NCBI GenBank assembly: GCA_036374175.1
Contig: DASUUH010000072.1
Coordinates: forward strand, 24,966-88,965
DNA length: 64,000 bases
Source of the DNA: JASLBX01 sp036374175
GTDB taxonomy: Bacteria > Actinomycetota > Actinomycetes > Jiangellales > Jiangellaceae
Direction of reading: 5' to 3'
Both the position numbers and the translations under genes were made by a program. Below are positions 33,353-41,618 of the stretch, piece by piece. Each line of letters begins with the position of its first letter. Within the stretch, counting starts at the first letter, position 1. Below the pieces are notes generated by a model. The model was not told where the DNA came from and ran no database searches. It was given only the letters and a program-made list of their open reading frames with translations.

Positions 33353-35254
33353 GTGTCGATGGGCGGGCCGATGTCGGCTTGGGGAATGGTCCGGTCGTAC
33401 TCGCGCGACCGCGACGTTGCGCGCAAGCCGCTCGCCAAGGGCACGGCGCGGCGAATCATGCGCTACGCCCGCCCCTACACCCGGCAGATCGCGGTGTTCC
33501 TGGGCACCACCGTGGCCGGTGCGGCCAGTGCGGCGGCCGTACCGCTGCTGCTCAAGTTCGTCATCGACAGCGGCGTTGCGCCCGGCCGTCGCGATCTCGT
33601 GGTGTGGGGCGCTGTCGCAGTGGCCCTGCTCGCCGTGCTGGACGCCGGGCTCGGCCTCGTCGGCCGGTGGGCGTCGGCGCGGGTCGGCGAGGGCCTGATC
33701 TACGATCTGCGGACTCAGGTGTTCGACCACGTCCAGCGCCAACCGATCGCCTTTTTCACCCGCACCCAGACCGGCTCGCTGGTCACCCGGCTCAACAGTG
33801 ACGTGATCGGGGCGCAGCGAGCGATCACCACCACCTTGTCGCAGGTGGTCAGCAACGCCGTCACGCTCGTGCTGGCCCTCGCGGCCATGCTGCTGCTGTC
33901 CTGGCAGATCACCGTGCTGCTGTTGGCGCTCATGCCGCTGTTCATCGTCCCGGCCCGCATCGTCGGTCGCAAGCTCGCGGAGATCTCCCGCGACGCCATG
34001 CAACTGGACGCCACGATGGGGCAGACCATGACCGAGCGGTTCAACGTCGCCGGCGCGCTGCTGGTGAAGATCTTCGGCCGGTACCACGACGAGAACGCGA
34101 CGTTCAGCGACGCGGCCGGGCGAGTTCGCGACATCGGTGTGGTGCAAGCGCTGTACGCCCGCTACTTCTTCACGGGGCTGACCCTGCTGGCGTCCCTGGC
34201 GACCGCGCTCGTGTACGGCATGGGCGGCTGGCTCGCCATCGACGGCGCGATCCAGGTCGGCACACTCGTGGCACTCGCCGCGCTGCTGACCCGCCTGTAC
34301 GGGCCGATGACCGCGCTGTCGAACGTGCAGGTCGACGTCATGACCGCGCTGGTCAGCTTCGAGCGGGTGTTCGAGGTGCTCGACCTCGAGCCGATGGTGC
34401 GCGACGCACCTGATGCCCGGCCGCTGCCGGACGACGCCGCGTCCATCGAGTTCGACCATGTGTCGTTCCGCTACCCGGGCCCGGACGAGGTGTCGCTGGC
34501 GTCGCTGGAATCCACGGCGCGGCCCTCGGAGAGTGGCGCCGGCGAGGAGGTGCTGCGCGAGGTCTCGTTCCGGGTCGAGCCGGGGGAGATGGTCGCGCTG
34601 GTGGGTCCGTCCGGAGCCGGCAAGTCCACGATCACACACCTGGTGTCGCGGCTCTACGATCCCACCGAGGGAGTCGTCCGGGTCGGTGGCCAGGACCTCC
34701 GTACCGTCACGCTGGAGTCGTTGCACGATGCCATCGGTGTCGTCACCCAGGACGCTCACCTGTTCCACGACACGATCCAGGCCAACCTGATCTATGCCCG
34801 GCCGGGCGCCAGCGATCAGGATCTCGAGCAGGCGCTGCGGGCCGCGCAGATTTGGGACCTGGTCTCGTCGCTGCCGGACGCGCTCGACACCGTGGTGGGT
34901 GACCGCGGCTACCGGCTTTCCGGTGGCGAGAAGCAGCGGCTGGCCATTGCGCGGGTGCTGCTGAAGGCACCGCGGATCGTGGTCTTGGACGAGGCCACCG
35001 CACATTTGGATTCGGAGTCCGAGGTGGCTGTCCAGCAGGCGCTCGACACCGCACTGGCCGGACGCACGTCCCTGGTGATAGCCCACCGGTTGTCGACCAT
35101 CCGGCATGCGGACCGGATCCTCGTTGTGGACAGCGGCGGCATCGTCGAAAGCGGCACGCACACTGAACTGCTCGCCGCGGGCGGCCTATACGCCGAGTTG
35201 TACGCCACCCAGTTCGCCACCCAAGCTCCGGTCGATCACGTTCAGCATGCCTAG
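33353..35254 (+). CDS. ABC exporter, fused membrane and ATPase domains
   Basis: 633 aa half-transporter. Six membrane helices (about 50-340) precede an ABC domain with Walker A GPSGAGKST, Q-loop VTQDAHLF, signature YRLSGGEKQRLAI, Walker B VVLDEATAHLD and switch AHRLSTI. It probably homodimerises; substrate unknown (lipid or drug type). AGGAGGATG lies before the start. The last codons (VDHVQHA and stop) lie inside the left arm of the inverted repeat at 35232-35335, so the C-terminus may have been rewritten by that element. Confidence 0.92.
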   Translation: MSMGGPMSAWGMVRSYSRDRDVARKPLAKGTARRIMRYARPYTRQIAVFLGTTVAGAASAAAVPLLLKFVIDSGVAPGRRDLVVWGAVAVALLAVLDAGLGLVGRWASARVGEGLIYDLRTQVFDHVQRQPIAFFTRTQTGSLVTRLNSDVIGAQRAITTTLSQVVSNAVTLVLALAAMLLLSWQITVLLLALMPLFIVPARIVGRKLAEISRDAMQLDATMGQTMTERFNVAGALLVKIFGRYHDENATFSDAAGRVRDIGVVQALYARYFFTGLTLLASLATALVYGMGGWLAIDGAIQVGTLVALAALLTRLYGPMTALSNVQVDVMTALVSFERVFEVLDLEPMVRDAPDARPLPDDAASIEFDHVSFRYPGPDEVSLASLESTARPSESGAGEEVLREVSFRVEPGEMVALVGPSGAGKSTITHLVSRLYDPTEGVVRVGGQDLRTVTLESLHDAIGVVTQDAHLFHDTIQANLIYARPGASDQDLEQALRAAQIWDLVSSLPDALDTVVGDRGYRLSGGEKQRLAIARVLLKAPRIVVLDEATAHLDSESEVAVQQALDTALAGRTSLVIAHRLSTIRHADRILVVDSGGIVESGTHTELLAAGGLYAELYATQFATQAPVDHVQHA

Positions 35255-35335
35255 CCCTCCCGTACCATGCGCACGCGCCTGGTGAAGTGCCGACGGCCCT
35301 GGTGCGGCACCCTTAGGCATGCTGAACGTGATCGA
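35232..35335. repeat. Perfect 22-base inverted repeat between convergent genes
   Basis: Arms 35232-35253 and 35314-35335 are exact reverse complements (arm begins TCGATCACGTTCAGCATG), with a 60-base spacer. The left arm covers the last codons and stop of the ABC exporter; the right arm ends 11 bases from the SURF1 stop. A bidirectional transcription stop for the convergent pair is the simplest role. The right arm, read on the minus strand as GTTCGATCACGTTCAGCA (35337-35320), is a copy of an 18-base sequence also found at 41526 and 50855. Confidence 0.88.
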
Positions 35336-35346
35336 ACCGCCGAGTT

Positions 35347-36132
35347 CTACTTGGGGTGGCCAGCCGTCGTCGCGCCGACGGGGCCGTCGTTCGTGGGTGA
35401 GCTCGCCTCTTCGCGGCGGACCCTGGCCTCGGCCCGGATAAGCAGGACGAACCCGCCAATACCGATCACCGTGAACGCGAACCACTGGATCGCGTAGGAC
35501 AAGTGCGGGCCGGCCTCGATCTCGGGCGGCGGGACGAGGGCAAGCGAATCGTCCGCCGGCGGGTCCTGCTCGACAAGCTCCAGCCAGCCGCCGTACAGCG
35601 GCCGGTCGACAGCAGGCGCCAGCACCTCCAGGTCGACGTACCGGATCATGCCGGTCGACGGGTCACCGGTGCGGCTGCCGCCGTCCTCACTGGCCCGCAC
35701 CCGGGCGATCACCTCGACGTCACCGGGCGGTGGTGCCGGCACATCGGGTACGTCCACCCCCGAGGTCGCCACGAAGCCTCGATCGACCAACACAGCGACG
35801 CCAGAACTGGTGACCAGCGGAGTGAGAACATGCACGCCGGCCTGCCCGCCCTGCGGTCGCAGGCGGAGCACCAGCTGATTGTCACCGTCGTAGCGACCCG
35901 TCGCCTGTATGGTCCGCCACTGGTCGCCGGCGTCGACCGGTCTCCCGGCGGCCAGCACGTCGTCAATCGGCGCAGGAGGGCGGTTGAGGCCCGCCTCGAC
36001 AGCGGCGTTGCGGGCCTGGCGTTGCTCGTTGCGGTCCAGCTGCCAGAGCCCGAGCAGCACGAACGCGGTCGCCAGAACGAGGCCCGCGATGATTCGCACG
36101 ACCCATTGGCGCGACGCCAGGAAATCAAGCAC
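35347..36132 (-). CDS. SURF1 family cytochrome oxidase assembly protein
   Basis: 261 aa. Two membrane segments, near residues 10-30 (VVRIIAGLVLATAFVLLGLW) and 210-232, flank an extracytoplasmic domain, the SURF1 topology. QLDRNEQRQARNAAVE after the first helix and VLVDRGFVATSGVDVP are family motifs. It assists haem a insertion into aa3-type cytochrome oxidase. GTG start, 6 bases after a TACGGT box. Divergent from moaA. Confidence 0.88.
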   Translation of the reverse strand: MLDFLASRQWVVRIIAGLVLATAFVLLGLWQLDRNEQRQARNAAVEAGLNRPPAPIDDVLAAGRPVDAGDQWRTIQATGRYDGDNQLVLRLRPQGGQAGVHVLTPLVTSSGVAVLVDRGFVATSGVDVPDVPAPPPGDVEVIARVRASEDGGSRTGDPSTGMIRYVDLEVLAPAVDRPLYGGWLELVEQDPPADDSLALVPPPEIEAGPHLSYAIQWFAFTVIGIGGFVLLIRAEARVRREEASSPTNDGPVGATTAGHPK

Positions 36133-36138
36133 ACCCTG

Positions 36139-36144
36139 ACCGTA
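36139..36144 (-). promoter_or_regulatory. Putative -10 box (TACGGT) of the SURF1 gene
   Basis: On the minus strand TACGGT ends 6 bases before the GTG start, the leaderless spacing. It lies back to back with the moaA box at 36170-36175 in a 50-base divergent gap. Confidence 0.5.
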
Positions 36145-36169
36145 GCCCGCCGATGTGGGTGCGGGCGCC

Positions 36170-36175
36170 TAGGGT
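36170..36175 (+). promoter_or_regulatory. Putative -10 box (TAGGGT) of moaA
   Basis: TAGGGT ends 7 bases before the moaA ATG at 36183 and no ribosome binding site is visible, so moaA is probably translated from a leaderless message. Confidence 0.55.
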
Positions 36176-36182
36176 TGTAGTC

Positions 36183-37172
36183 ATGCTCATCGACCGGTAT
36201 GGCCGCACGGCCACGGACCTGCGGGTGTCGCTGACCGACAGATGCAACCTGCGTTGCCAGTACTGCATGCCCGCCGAGGGCCTTGACTGGCTGCCCAAAC
36301 CCGAGGTGCTGACCGCCGCCGAGATCGTCCGGCTGGTGCGGGTGGCCGTCGAACGGCTGGGCGTCCGCGACGTACGGTTCACCGGGGGAGAGCCGCTGGT
36401 CCGGCCAGAGCTGGTCGAGATCGTGGCCGAATGCGCCCGGCTCGAGCCGCGCCCGAAACTGTCACTGACCACCAACGGCATCGGCTTAACGCGGATCGTC
36501 CACGCGCTGGCCGACGCCGGGCTGGACCGGGTGAACGTCTCGCTCGACACCCTCGACCCGAACCGGTTCGAAGCCATTACCAGACGCCGCCGGCTGCCCG
36601 ACGTGTTGGCCGGCCTGGCCGCGGCCGCTTCTGCCGGATTGCGCCCGGTCAAGGTCAATGCGGTACTGCTCCGGGGCATCAACGACGACGAAGCGCCCGC
36701 CCTGCTGCGCTGGGCCATCGGCGAGGATTACCAGTTGCGGTTCATCGAGCAGATGCCGCTCGATGCCCAGCACGCCTGGAACCGCGACCGCATGGTCACC
36801 GCGGAAGAGATCCTGGCCGCGCTGCAGGCAGAGTTCGACCTGTCGCCCACCGGCCGGCGTGAGAGGGGCAGCGCACCGGCCGAGACCTGGTCCGTCAACG
36901 GCGGGCCTGCGACGGTCGGCGTCATCGGCACCGTGACCCGGCCGTTCTGTGCCGCGTGTGACCGCACCAGGCTCACTGCCGACGGCCAGGTTCGCACGTG
37001 CCTGTTCGCCACGACCGAGTCCGACCTGCGCACTCCGCTGCGCGCCGGCGCGGACGACGCCGAACTGGCCCGGCTGTGGCGGGTGGCGATGGCCGGCAAG
37101 CTACCCGGGCACGGCATCAACGACCCAGGATTCCTGCAGCCGACGCGGCCGATGTCGGCGATCGGCGGGTAG
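36183..37172 (+). CDS. moaA: GTP 3',8-cyclase (molybdenum cofactor biosynthesis protein A)
   Basis: 329 aa radical SAM enzyme, first step of molybdopterin synthesis. The N-terminal cluster motif is TDRCNLRCQYCMP and the C-terminal second cluster is PFCAACDRTRLTADGQVRTCLF. FTGGEPLVRPEL and the final GG (AIGG), needed for activity in partner enzymes, are present. ATG 36183 is supported by the TAGGGT box 7 bases upstream. No other moa genes are nearby, so it stands alone. Confidence 0.94.
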   Translation: MLIDRYGRTATDLRVSLTDRCNLRCQYCMPAEGLDWLPKPEVLTAAEIVRLVRVAVERLGVRDVRFTGGEPLVRPELVEIVAECARLEPRPKLSLTTNGIGLTRIVHALADAGLDRVNVSLDTLDPNRFEAITRRRRLPDVLAGLAAAASAGLRPVKVNAVLLRGINDDEAPALLRWAIGEDYQLRFIEQMPLDAQHAWNRDRMVTAEEILAALQAEFDLSPTGRRERGSAPAETWSVNGGPATVGVIGTVTRPFCAACDRTRLTADGQVRTCLFATTESDLRTPLRAGADDAELARLWRVAMAGKLPGHGINDPGFLQPTRPMSAIGG

Positions 37173-37177
37173 TCACT

Positions 37178-37272
37178 CAAGACGCGAAGACGGCGCCAGG
37201 CAACCACGGGGGAAGCTGCCCGGCGCCGCCGATCACAACGCGCACCGACGGGGGAAGTCCGGAACGCGTGCG
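37178..37272 (-). ncRNA. Twin-hairpin C-loop small RNA, 6C-like
   Basis: Minus strand. Hairpin 1 (37269-37238) and hairpin 2 (37227-37192) both show the loop CTTCCCCCGT. Hairpin 2 has an 11-bp stem, GGCGCCGGGCA/TGCCTGGCGCC, with one G-U pair; hairpin 1 has an ACGCG/CGCGT base and a CCGGAC/GTCGG top. On the plus strand the two G-U pairs become A-C mismatches, so the minus strand is the RNA. CATACT (37284-37279) is a possible -10 box, giving a transcript near 37272. Two hairpins with C-rich loops define the actinobacterial 6C RNA; here the loops have five C, not six. The 3' end is a guess. Confidence 0.6.
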
Positions 37273-37315
37273 GATCGGAGTATGACACGGATTTCCGCCT
37301 GCCGGAAGAGCTTGA

Positions 37316-37615
37316 TCACTTCAGGTCGCCGGCGCTCGACGGGCGCGCCTCGATGGCCCGTTGTTCCATAGGTGGCACAGGCGTAAGGGCGCCGGGTGCC
37401 GGCCGGCCCACGGCGTTGGCCACCACGACCGCCAAGTAGGGCAGCACGACCGCGCCGATGATGAACACCCAGCGCACCCAACCCTCGACGAGAAGCGCGA
37501 ACGGCACACACACAATGCGGATGCCCATCATCCACAAGTAGCGGCGCTGGCGTGCGCTGAGGTCGTCGCTCCGCCCGGGACGGGCGGTGGTGACCGACTG
37601 CACGTTCGTTCTCAA
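37316..37615 (-). CDS. DUF3099 family membrane protein
   Basis: 99 aa. Two membrane segments (RYLWMMGIRIVCVPFALLV and WVFIIGAVVLPYLAVVVAN) separated by a short EGWVR turn are typical of the actinobacterial DUF3099 family. Function unknown. TTG 37615 is used because AGGAG lies 6 bases upstream; GTG 37603 is an alternative. Divergent from dodecin across 211 bases that hold no other visible gene. Confidence 0.82.
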   Translation of the reverse strand: MRTNVQSVTTARPGRSDDLSARQRRYLWMMGIRIVCVPFALLVEGWVRWVFIIGAVVLPYLAVVVANAVGRPAPGALTPVPPMEQRAIEARPSSAGDLK

Positions 37616-37826
37616 CGGATCTCCTGCCTGATGTCCGCGTCTACCCCGTCAGCGGTGACCCGAACCCGCGTTCACCTTCCACGGTAGGCCGCGGCGCCTG
37701 ACCTGACCAGATGAGGTCCGCCCGACGGCGTAGTACGCGGACGCACGGGTTCAAGTGCCAGCGCGCCCGCGAAGCAGGGCCTGGTACGGAATCATGGCAG
37801 TCATTGTGACGTCATAAGGAGGTTCC

Positions 37827-38036
37827 ATGAACCGCACATACCGGGTCAGTGAGATCGTCGGTACGTCGACCGAAGGGGTTGACCACGCGATCCGCAACGG
37901 CATCGACCGCGCCGCACAGACCCTCCGCCACCTCGACTGGTTCGAGGTCACCGAGATCCGCGGCCACCTGGTCGACGGGCAGATCGAGCACATTCAGGTC
38001 GGCATGAAGGTGGGCTTCCGGCTAGAAGACGCGTGA
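37827..38036 (+). CDS. Dodecin
   Basis: 69 aa, the family length. It forms a hollow dodecamer that binds flavin dimers. YRVSEIVGTSTEGVDHAIRNGIDRAAQTLRHLDWFEVTEIRG contains the flavin-stacking Trp (DWFEV), and GQIEHIQVGMKVGFRLE ends the fold. AAGGAGG precedes the ATG at ideal distance. Stands alone between DUF3099 and fabG; probably a flavin store. Confidence 0.93.
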   Translation: MNRTYRVSEIVGTSTEGVDHAIRNGIDRAAQTLRHLDWFEVTEIRGHLVDGQIEHIQVGMKVGFRLEDA

Positions 38037-38123
38037 GGTCCTTGTCGGCAACGGCCATCACGGGCCGTCGGCTGGAGCCGGTACGGTCGATCCCGGTTGT
38101 ATCGAGGAGAGGAGCCCACGCCT

Positions 38124-38827
<704 letters not shown>

Positions 38828-38828
<1 letters not shown>

Positions 38829-39622
38829 TGGGTTACGACAACGCGGCTGCGGGCCGCCTTCTGGAGGGCAAGCGGATCCTCGTGACGGGGGTGACGATGG
38901 ACACCTCGATCGGCTTCCACGTCGCTCGAGTGGCCCAGGAGCAGGGCGCCGAGGTGGCCATCACCAATTTCGGCCGGGCACTGTCGATCACCAGGCGCAT
39001 CGCCGGCCGGTTGCCCAAGGCGCCTGCGGTCCTGGAGTTGGACGTCACCAACTCCGACCACCTCGCCGGCGTGGCCGAGCAGGTGCACGACGCACTGGGC
39101 GGGCTCGACGGGGTGGTGCACTCGATCGCGTACGGCAACCCCGAGACGGCGCTCGGCGGCAAGTTCCTCGACACGCCCTGGGAGGACGTCGGCCAGGCGC
39201 TGCACGTGTCGGCCTTCTCGCTGAAGTCCCTGGCGATGGCGTGCCGTCCACTGCTCGGCCGCGGCTCGGCCATTGTCGGGATGACGTTCGACGCGTCGGT
39301 GTCGTGGCCGGTGTACGACTGGATGGGCGTGGCCAAAGCCGGCCTGGAATCCACCGCGCGCTACCTGGCCCGTTACCTGGGTCCGGACGGCATCCGGGTC
39401 AACCTGGTGTCGGCGGGGCCGCTGCGCACGCTCGCGGCGAAAGCCATCCCCGGCTTCGAGGACCTCGAAGCCGGCTGGGCCGCACGTGCGCCGCTGGGCT
39501 GGGATCGCAGCGACCCCGAACCGGCCGCCCGTACGGTCGTGGCCCTGCTGAGCGATTTCCTGCCGGCGACCACCGGCGAGATCGTCCACGTCGACGGCGG
39601 GTACCACGCCACGGGGGCCTAG
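38828..39622 (+). CDS. fabI: Enoyl-[ACP] reductase (NADH), InhA/FabI type
   Basis: 264 aa. It carries the divergent SDR features of enoyl reductases: GVTMDTSIGFHVARVAQEQGA at the nucleotide site, HSIAYGNPE, and the catalytic YDWMGVAKAGLEST (Tyr-x6-Lys). MTFDASVSWPVYDWM resembles InhA closely. The ATG shares one base with the fabG stop. It completes the reductive half of the FAS II cycle encoded here; no acyl carrier protein or ketosynthase gene is in the window. Confidence 0.93.
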
Positions 39623-40915
39623 ATGATTCCGGCCGCGCCCAACGGCACGCTGCGGATCTCCGGGCTCGGACTTCGTGATCACTGGTTCGACGTCCCGCTG
39701 AATCACGCCGAGCCGGGCGGGGAGACCATCACGGTCTACGCACGCGAAGTCGTCGCCGTCGACGAGCCGGCGGCGAACAAGCCGTGGCTGCTGTTCCTGC
39801 AGGGCGGGCCCGGCGGAAAGGCGCCGCGGCCGGCCGATTCGCCGGCCTGGATCCACCGTGCCGTGAAGGACTTCCGGGTGCTGCTGCTCGACCAGCGAGG
39901 CACGGGACGCTCGACCCCCGTGACGCCGCGGACCATCCTGGGGCTGAGCAGCGCCCGTGCACAGGCCGAGTACCTGTCTCACTTGCGGGCCGACGCGATC
40001 GTCGCCGACGCCGAGCTCATCCGCCGCCGGCTGCTAGGCGAGGACTCGACATGGAGCGTGCTGGGCCAGTCCTACGGCGGCTTCTGCATTCTGCACTACC
40101 TCTCGGTCGCGCCGGACAACCTCGCTGCTGCGTACATCACCGGTGGGTTGGGCCCGCTCGACGCGCCGGCCGAGGAGGTCTACCAGGCCACCTACGCGGT
40201 CGTCCGCGCCAAGAACACGTCCTACCATCACGCGTTCCCGGACGACCAGGACCGGCTCGAGCGGATCGCGGCCTACCTGCGTGAGCACGATGTGCGGCTG
40301 CCCGACGGGTCGCCGCTGTCGGTCCGGCGCTTCCAGACAATGGGGATAAGACTCGGCGGCACGATCGCCGTGCCGAAGGTGCACTACCTGCTCGAGGAGG
40401 CCTTCGTCGACGGGCCGGACGGCCCGGAGTTGTCGCACACGTTCCTGCACGGCGTCTACTCCGAGCTGAGCTTCGCCGAGGCGCCGCTCTACGCGGTACT
40501 GCACGAACCCATCTATGCGCAGGGCGCGGCCACTCGGTGGGCCGCTGACCGCACCCGGCCGGCCGACTTCGATCCGGACGCCGCACCACTGCTGCTGACC
40601 GGCGAAATGATCTATCCCTGGATGTTCGACGACGACCCCGCGCTGCGGCCGTTCCGCAACGCGGCCGAGTTGTTGGCCCAGCGAGACGACTGGCCGGCGC
40701 TCTATGACCGCACCGTTCTCGCGGCCAACCAGGTGCCGGTCGCCGCCGCCCTCTACACCGACGACATATACGTCGACGCGCGGTTGGCCGACGACACGGC
40801 GGCCGCTGTGCGTGGCCTGCGGGTCTGGAAGACGAACGCCTACGAACGTGACGGCCTGCGCGAGACCAGCGACGTCCTGGACCGGTTGATCAAGATGGCC
40901 AGGGGTGAGCTCTGA
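39623..40915 (+). CDS. pip: Proline iminopeptidase-like alpha/beta hydrolase (S33)
   Basis: 430 aa, similar in size to the Streptomyces-type prolyl aminopeptidases. The oxyanion strand LLFLQGGPGGKAPRP, LLLDQRGTGRSTPV and the nucleophile elbow LGQSYGGFC (Ser) are present, as is the Asp region TDDIYVDARL. In relatives I recall, the catalytic His sits in a motif NEYEHDGLR; here it reads NAYERDGLR, with Arg409. The enzyme may be inactive, or another His may serve. The ATG follows the fabI stop directly, so it is cotranscribed. Confidence 0.82.
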   Translation: MIPAAPNGTLRISGLGLRDHWFDVPLNHAEPGGETITVYAREVVAVDEPAANKPWLLFLQGGPGGKAPRPADSPAWIHRAVKDFRVLLLDQRGTGRSTPVTPRTILGLSSARAQAEYLSHLRADAIVADAELIRRRLLGEDSTWSVLGQSYGGFCILHYLSVAPDNLAAAYITGGLGPLDAPAEEVYQATYAVVRAKNTSYHHAFPDDQDRLERIAAYLREHDVRLPDGSPLSVRRFQTMGIRLGGTIAVPKVHYLLEEAFVDGPDGPELSHTFLHGVYSELSFAEAPLYAVLHEPIYAQGAATRWAADRTRPADFDPDAAPLLLTGEMIYPWMFDDDPALRPFRNAAELLAQRDDWPALYDRTVLAANQVPVAAALYTDDIYVDARLADDTAAAVRGLRVWKTNAYERDGLRETSDVLDRLIKMARGEL

Positions 40916-41022
40916 GCCTGGAGATTGTGCTGCGGCGCGAGCGTCCCACCATCGTCGCCCAGCGGCTCGGTGCCTCGCCGCCGCCGACGCGGGGCTTAGC
41001 TCTGCCGAACCCGCGCTTGTTC

Positions 41023-41028
41023 TAGGCT
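41023..41028 (+). promoter_or_regulatory. Putative -10 box (TAGGCT) of the SixA-like gene
   Basis: TAGGCT ends 7 bases before the ATG at 41036 and no ribosome binding site is seen. Same leaderless layout as moaA. Confidence 0.5.
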
Positions 41029-41035
41029 CGGGAGT

Positions 41036-41524
41036 ATGGCTAAGACTCTCGTGGTGTTACGGCACGCGAAGTCGGCCTGGCCGGACGGCGTGGCCGACCA
41101 CGACCGCCCGCTGTCCGAGCGCGGTCGCCGTGATGCCCCCGCCGTCGGCCGCTGGCTTCGCGAGCAGGGGATCGGCGTGGAGTTGGCCTTGGTGTCCAGC
41201 GCCCGGCGCGCCCGCGAGACGTTCGAGTTGGCCGCCGCCGAGCTCGACCCAGCTCCGAAGCCGCTCATCACCGACTCCGTGTACGGCGCTAGCACCGGCG
41301 ACCTGCTCGACACGGTCCGCGAGTTGCCGGCCTCGGTGCGGGTGGCCCTGCTGGTCGGGCACAACCCGAGCATCGGCAATCTGGCCACCATTCTGGACGA
41401 CCGCGCCCGAGGCGCCCTGGAGTTCAAGACCAGCGCGATCGCCATCTACGACGTCGGCCCAACCTGGCCGGAAGTTAATCCGGGTGCGGCTCGGCTGCTC
41501 ACCTCAGCCATTCCCCGCGGCTGA
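41036..41524 (+). CDS. SixA-like histidine phosphatase
   Basis: 162 aa. The catalytic motif LRHAKSAWP contains the phospho-acceptor His, and the second His lies in VGHNPSIGNLA. The short single-domain form resembles SixA phosphohistidine phosphatases, but the substrate is not known in actinobacteria. The neighbouring convergent gene encodes a phosphoserine phosphatase; no functional link is implied. The stop is followed one base later by the 18-base repeat at 41526. Confidence 0.87.
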   Translation: MAKTLVVLRHAKSAWPDGVADHDRPLSERGRRDAPAVGRWLREQGIGVELALVSSARRARETFELAAAELDPAPKPLITDSVYGASTGDLLDTVRELPASVRVALLVGHNPSIGNLATILDDRARGALEFKTSAIAIYDVGPTWPEVNPGAARLLTSAIPRG

Positions 41525-41525
41525 C

Positions 41526-41589
41526 GTTCGATCACGTTCGGCAGACGGCGCGACGTAGCTACAGGCATGCATGCATGTAGCTACGTCGC
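41526..41589. repeat. 18-base repeat copy plus 14-bp inverted repeat (likely bidirectional terminator)
   Basis: GTTCGATCACGTTCGGCA (41526-41543) differs at one base from the copies at 35337-35320 and 50855-50872. Just after it, GCGACGTAGCTACA (41550-41563) and TGTAGCTACGTCGC (41576-41589) form a perfect 14-bp stem with a 12-base loop, GGCATGCATGCA, itself nearly palindromic. It lies between the convergent SixA-like gene and serB, so it is well placed to stop transcription from both sides, though no T-tract is present. Confidence 0.8.
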
Positions 41590-41618
41590 CAGGCCTGGTG
41601 GGCGGCCCACCGGTTAGG

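Noticed and set aside
37200..37270. Plus-strand riboswitch suggested by two ACGGGGGAAG loops after moaA
   Set aside because: The stems have A-C mismatches on the plus strand but G-U pairs on the minus strand, and no plus-strand gene follows. The minus-strand RNA explains it better.
37745..37765. tRNA T-arm-like GGGTTCAAGT
   Set aside because: No matching acceptor, D or anticodon stems around it.
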